From: Candidatus Omnitrophota bacterium
Lineage (GTDB): Bacteria > Omnitrophota > Gorgyraeia > 2-02-FULL-51-18
Assembly (NCBI GenBank): GCA_023247935.1
Contig: JAHFFM010000109.1
Coordinates: forward strand, 1 to 6,661
Direction: 5' to 3'
DNA: 6,661 bases
The translations under genes were made by a program, and so were the position numbers. Of this stretch, positions 5,474-6,661 are shown one piece after another (position 1 is the first letter of the stretch; each line of letters opens with the position of its first letter). The notes under the pieces are model-generated. The model worked only from the letters and a program-made list of their open reading frames with translations, made no database searches and was not told the DNA's origin.

Positions 5474-6145
5474 TTACCGGCTTGATTTTACGCCGATTCG
5501 CGGGCAACTGGCGCGTATTTTACAAGACGAACAATACGGAGAAACCGGCTGACAATGATTTTGTCCAAAACATACCAAAAGATCATTGAACTCAATCCAA
5601 TACCGTTTCGGAAGAATTTTGCGCAAAGCCATCTCGGTTTCATCGGGCGTTTGGGTTTTCACCAAACCCCAACGATTTGAAATCCGATGCACATGCGTAT
5701 CCACGCATATTCCAGGCTGGCCATGACCCACAGTGATAACCAAATTGGCTGTTTTCCGACCCACTCCCGGCAAAGCCAAAAGCTCTTCCATGGTCTCCGG
5801 AACCTTCCCATGATACTTTTCGATTAAAATCTCGCAAATCCTATGAAGATTTTTGGCCTTGGTATGATAAAAACCTACCGGGAAAATAAGCTTTTCAATC
5901 TGTTCCAAACTTAATTTCAGCAGTTCCTCCGGAGTTTGCGCTTTCTCAAACAACCGTTTACTGGCCTCCTCAGTTGTGGAATCTTTAGTGCGCAGGCTGA
6001 GCACCGTCGAAATCAAAATTTTAAATAAAGCGTTTTCGCCATGCGCAAACGTGCCTACTATCGGCGGCTTCCAATTCTTCACCTCCCGTCTGAGAACGGA
6101 AAGCATGTTCGGCAAATTGGAAAGGGCTTTCTGTTTCATATTCAC
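5474..6145 (-). CDS. nth: Endonuclease III, DNA glycosylase/AP lyase
   Basis: Nth removes oxidised pyrimidines and cuts at abasic sites in base-excision repair. At 223 residues it is close to the usual length of about 210. The helix-hairpin-helix is LPGVGRKTANLV at 125-136, with catalytic Lys 131. The catalytic Asp is 149 in GICVDTHVHRISNRWG. The iron-sulfur cluster motif C-x6-C-x2-C-x5-C is complete at Cys 198, 205, 208 and 214. The helix that usually reads LSAQATD is LSLRTKD at 49-55, replacing the intercalating Gln of the E. coli enzyme with Arg, and FGQNHC replaces the common HGRxxC. Both look like a family variant rather than damage. The GTG start at 6145 is chosen because the GGGGAG motif lies six bases upstream. 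An ATG two codons later (6139) is the alternative and changes the protein by two residues. It is divergent from the ComF-family gene. Confidence 0.95.
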   Translation of the reverse strand: MNMKQKALSNLPNMLSVLRREVKNWKPPIVGTFAHGENALFKILISTVLSLRTKDSTTEEASKRLFEKAQTPEELLKLSLEQIEKLIFPVGFYHTKAKNLHRICEILIEKYHGKVPETMEELLALPGVGRKTANLVITVGHGQPGICVDTHVHRISNRWGLVKTQTPDETEMALRKILPKRYWIEFNDLLVCFGQNHCQPVSPYCSSCKIRASCPRIGVKSSR

Positions 6146-6151
6146 ATCATT

Positions 6152-6159
6152 CTCCCCTC
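6152..6159 (-). promoter_or_regulatory. Ribosome-binding site of nth, supporting a GTG start
   Basis: On the minus strand the purine-rich run GAGGGGAG ends six bases before GTG 6145 and twelve before ATG 6139. The normal spacing favours the GTG codon as the start of endonuclease III. Confidence 0.55.
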
Positions 6160-6161
6160 AA

Positions 6162-6190
6162 TGGACAATCCGTGCAATCCTTATTATATT
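6162..6190 (+). promoter_or_regulatory. Candidate sigma-70 promoter for the ComF-family gene
   Basis: TGGACA at 6162-6167 and TATATT at 6185-6190 are separated by exactly 17 bases, and each differs from consensus by one base. Transcription would start near 6197, only about ten bases before the ATG at 6207. A TATAAT hexamer on the minus strand (6188-6183) overlaps this -10 box and could serve nth, though I find no good -35 partner for it. This is pattern evidence only. Confidence 0.45.
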
Positions 6191-6206
6191 TTGTTATATT
6201 TTAAAG

Positions 6207-6661
6207 ATGCTTAATCTTTTTTCAAGAAGCCTTTTATCACTCGTTTTTCCTCTCAACTGCGAAACGTGCAAACAAATTTTGTCTTTTCAAAATGAGTTAG
6301 GAGTATGCGAAAGCTGCTTAAAAAACATTCAACTGATCCCGGGTCCGCATTGCCCAAAATGCGGCCGCTTTTCCTCGGAATTAGCCGCGGATTGCGGCGC
6401 CTGCCGACAAGACCGCTTTGATTTTGACCGTGTTTTTGCGGCCTCTTATTACCATGGAAATATAAAAAAAATCTTATGTTCTTTAAAATTCAAAAAAAGA
6501 AAAACCCTCTTAAAATCTCTATTGAATACGATTGAACGTTATCGGAAGGAAAACAACATGATTTTTTCATGGGACGCGGTCATCGCGGTTCCTATGCATC
6601 GAAACCAAAAATTCGAAAGAGGCTTTAATCAATCCGAACTTCTCGCGAAAGAAATATCCAG
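6207..6661 (+). CDS. ComF-family protein (phosphoribosyltransferase-like), 3' end outside the window
   Basis: The frame runs from ATG 6207 off the window end, giving 151 residues plus two bases. It shows the ComF layout. An N-terminal FPLNCETC begins a zinc-ribbon-like region with Cys pairs at CETC (18-21), CESC (35-38), CPKC (50-53) and CGAC (64-67). Then come FDFDRVFAASYYHGNIKKIL and a basic LKFKKRKTL stretch. The start of the phosphoribosyltransferase fold follows with DAVIAVPMHRNQKFERGFNQSELLAKEI, where the family usually has VPVP and RGFNQ. The expected PRPP-binding loop lies beyond the window. ComF proteins are linked to DNA uptake in naturally competent bacteria, but homologues are widespread and many have no tested role. 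No clear Shine-Dalgarno precedes the ATG; a short or leaderless transcript from the promoter at 6162-6190 is possible. It is divergent from nth. Confidence 0.92.
   Translation, partial: MLNLFSRSLLSLVFPLNCETCKQILSFQNELGVCESCLKNIQLIPGPHCPKCGRFSSELAADCGACRQDRFDFDRVFAASYYHGNIKKILCSLKFKKRKTLLKSLLNTIERYRKENNMIFSWDAVIAVPMHRNQKFERGFNQSELLAKEIS

Noticed and set aside
1..6661. A defence island, mobile element or biosynthetic cluster
   Set aside because: The recognisable genes are house-keeping or envelope genes. I see no transposase, integrase, nuclease-helicase set, toxin-antitoxin pair, tRNA or attachment repeat in the window.

Overview
The window looks like a compact chromosomal segment from a Gram-negative-type bacterium of moderate GC content. 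The reasons are a lipoprotein with a lipobox and LysM plus amidase domains, several Sec-exported proteins, a type II phosphomannose-isomerase-like cupin, and house-keeping genes with tight stop/start overlaps. The standard genetic code fits throughout. A Shine-Dalgarno of nine bases (GGAGGTGAT) matches the usual 16S tail. The taxon cannot be fixed from this sequence. The gene mix would suit an uncultured lineage such as Omnitrophota or Elusimicrobiota, but that is a guess.

Layout. (1) Positions 3-827, plus strand: the 3' end of a gene for a repetitive, probably exported protein built of 60-residue units; its start lies outside the window. (2) Positions 840-2781, minus strand: a three-gene unit reading purC, then a small exported DUF4382-like protein, then a PRX_like1 thioredoxin-fold protein, with a 2-base gap and a 10-base overlap. 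It runs convergently into gene 1 with only 12 bases between the stops. (3) Positions 2782-2912: a 131-base intergenic stretch holding a REP/BIME-like pair of hairpins and a 14-base tandem repeat. (4) Positions 2913-5420, minus strand: a second unit reading cupin, a short exported coiled-coil protein, a LysM-amidase lipoprotein, then Sua5 (tRNA t6A synthesis). The first two genes overlap, the second and third share a TAATG junction, and Sua5 follows after 12 bases. (5) Positions 5474-6145, minus strand: endonuclease III (nth). (6) Positions 6146-6206: a divergent promoter region. (7) Positions 6207-6661, plus strand: the 5' part of a ComF-family gene, cut by the window end.

Functionally, the window mixes core metabolism and information processing (purine synthesis, tRNA modification, base-excision repair) with envelope proteins (amidase lipoprotein, two small exported proteins, the repeat protein). 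Nothing here amounts to a defence, mobile or biosynthetic system. The least explained items are the 60-residue repeat protein, the hairpin pair with its adjoining minisatellite, and the two small exported proteins of unknown role.
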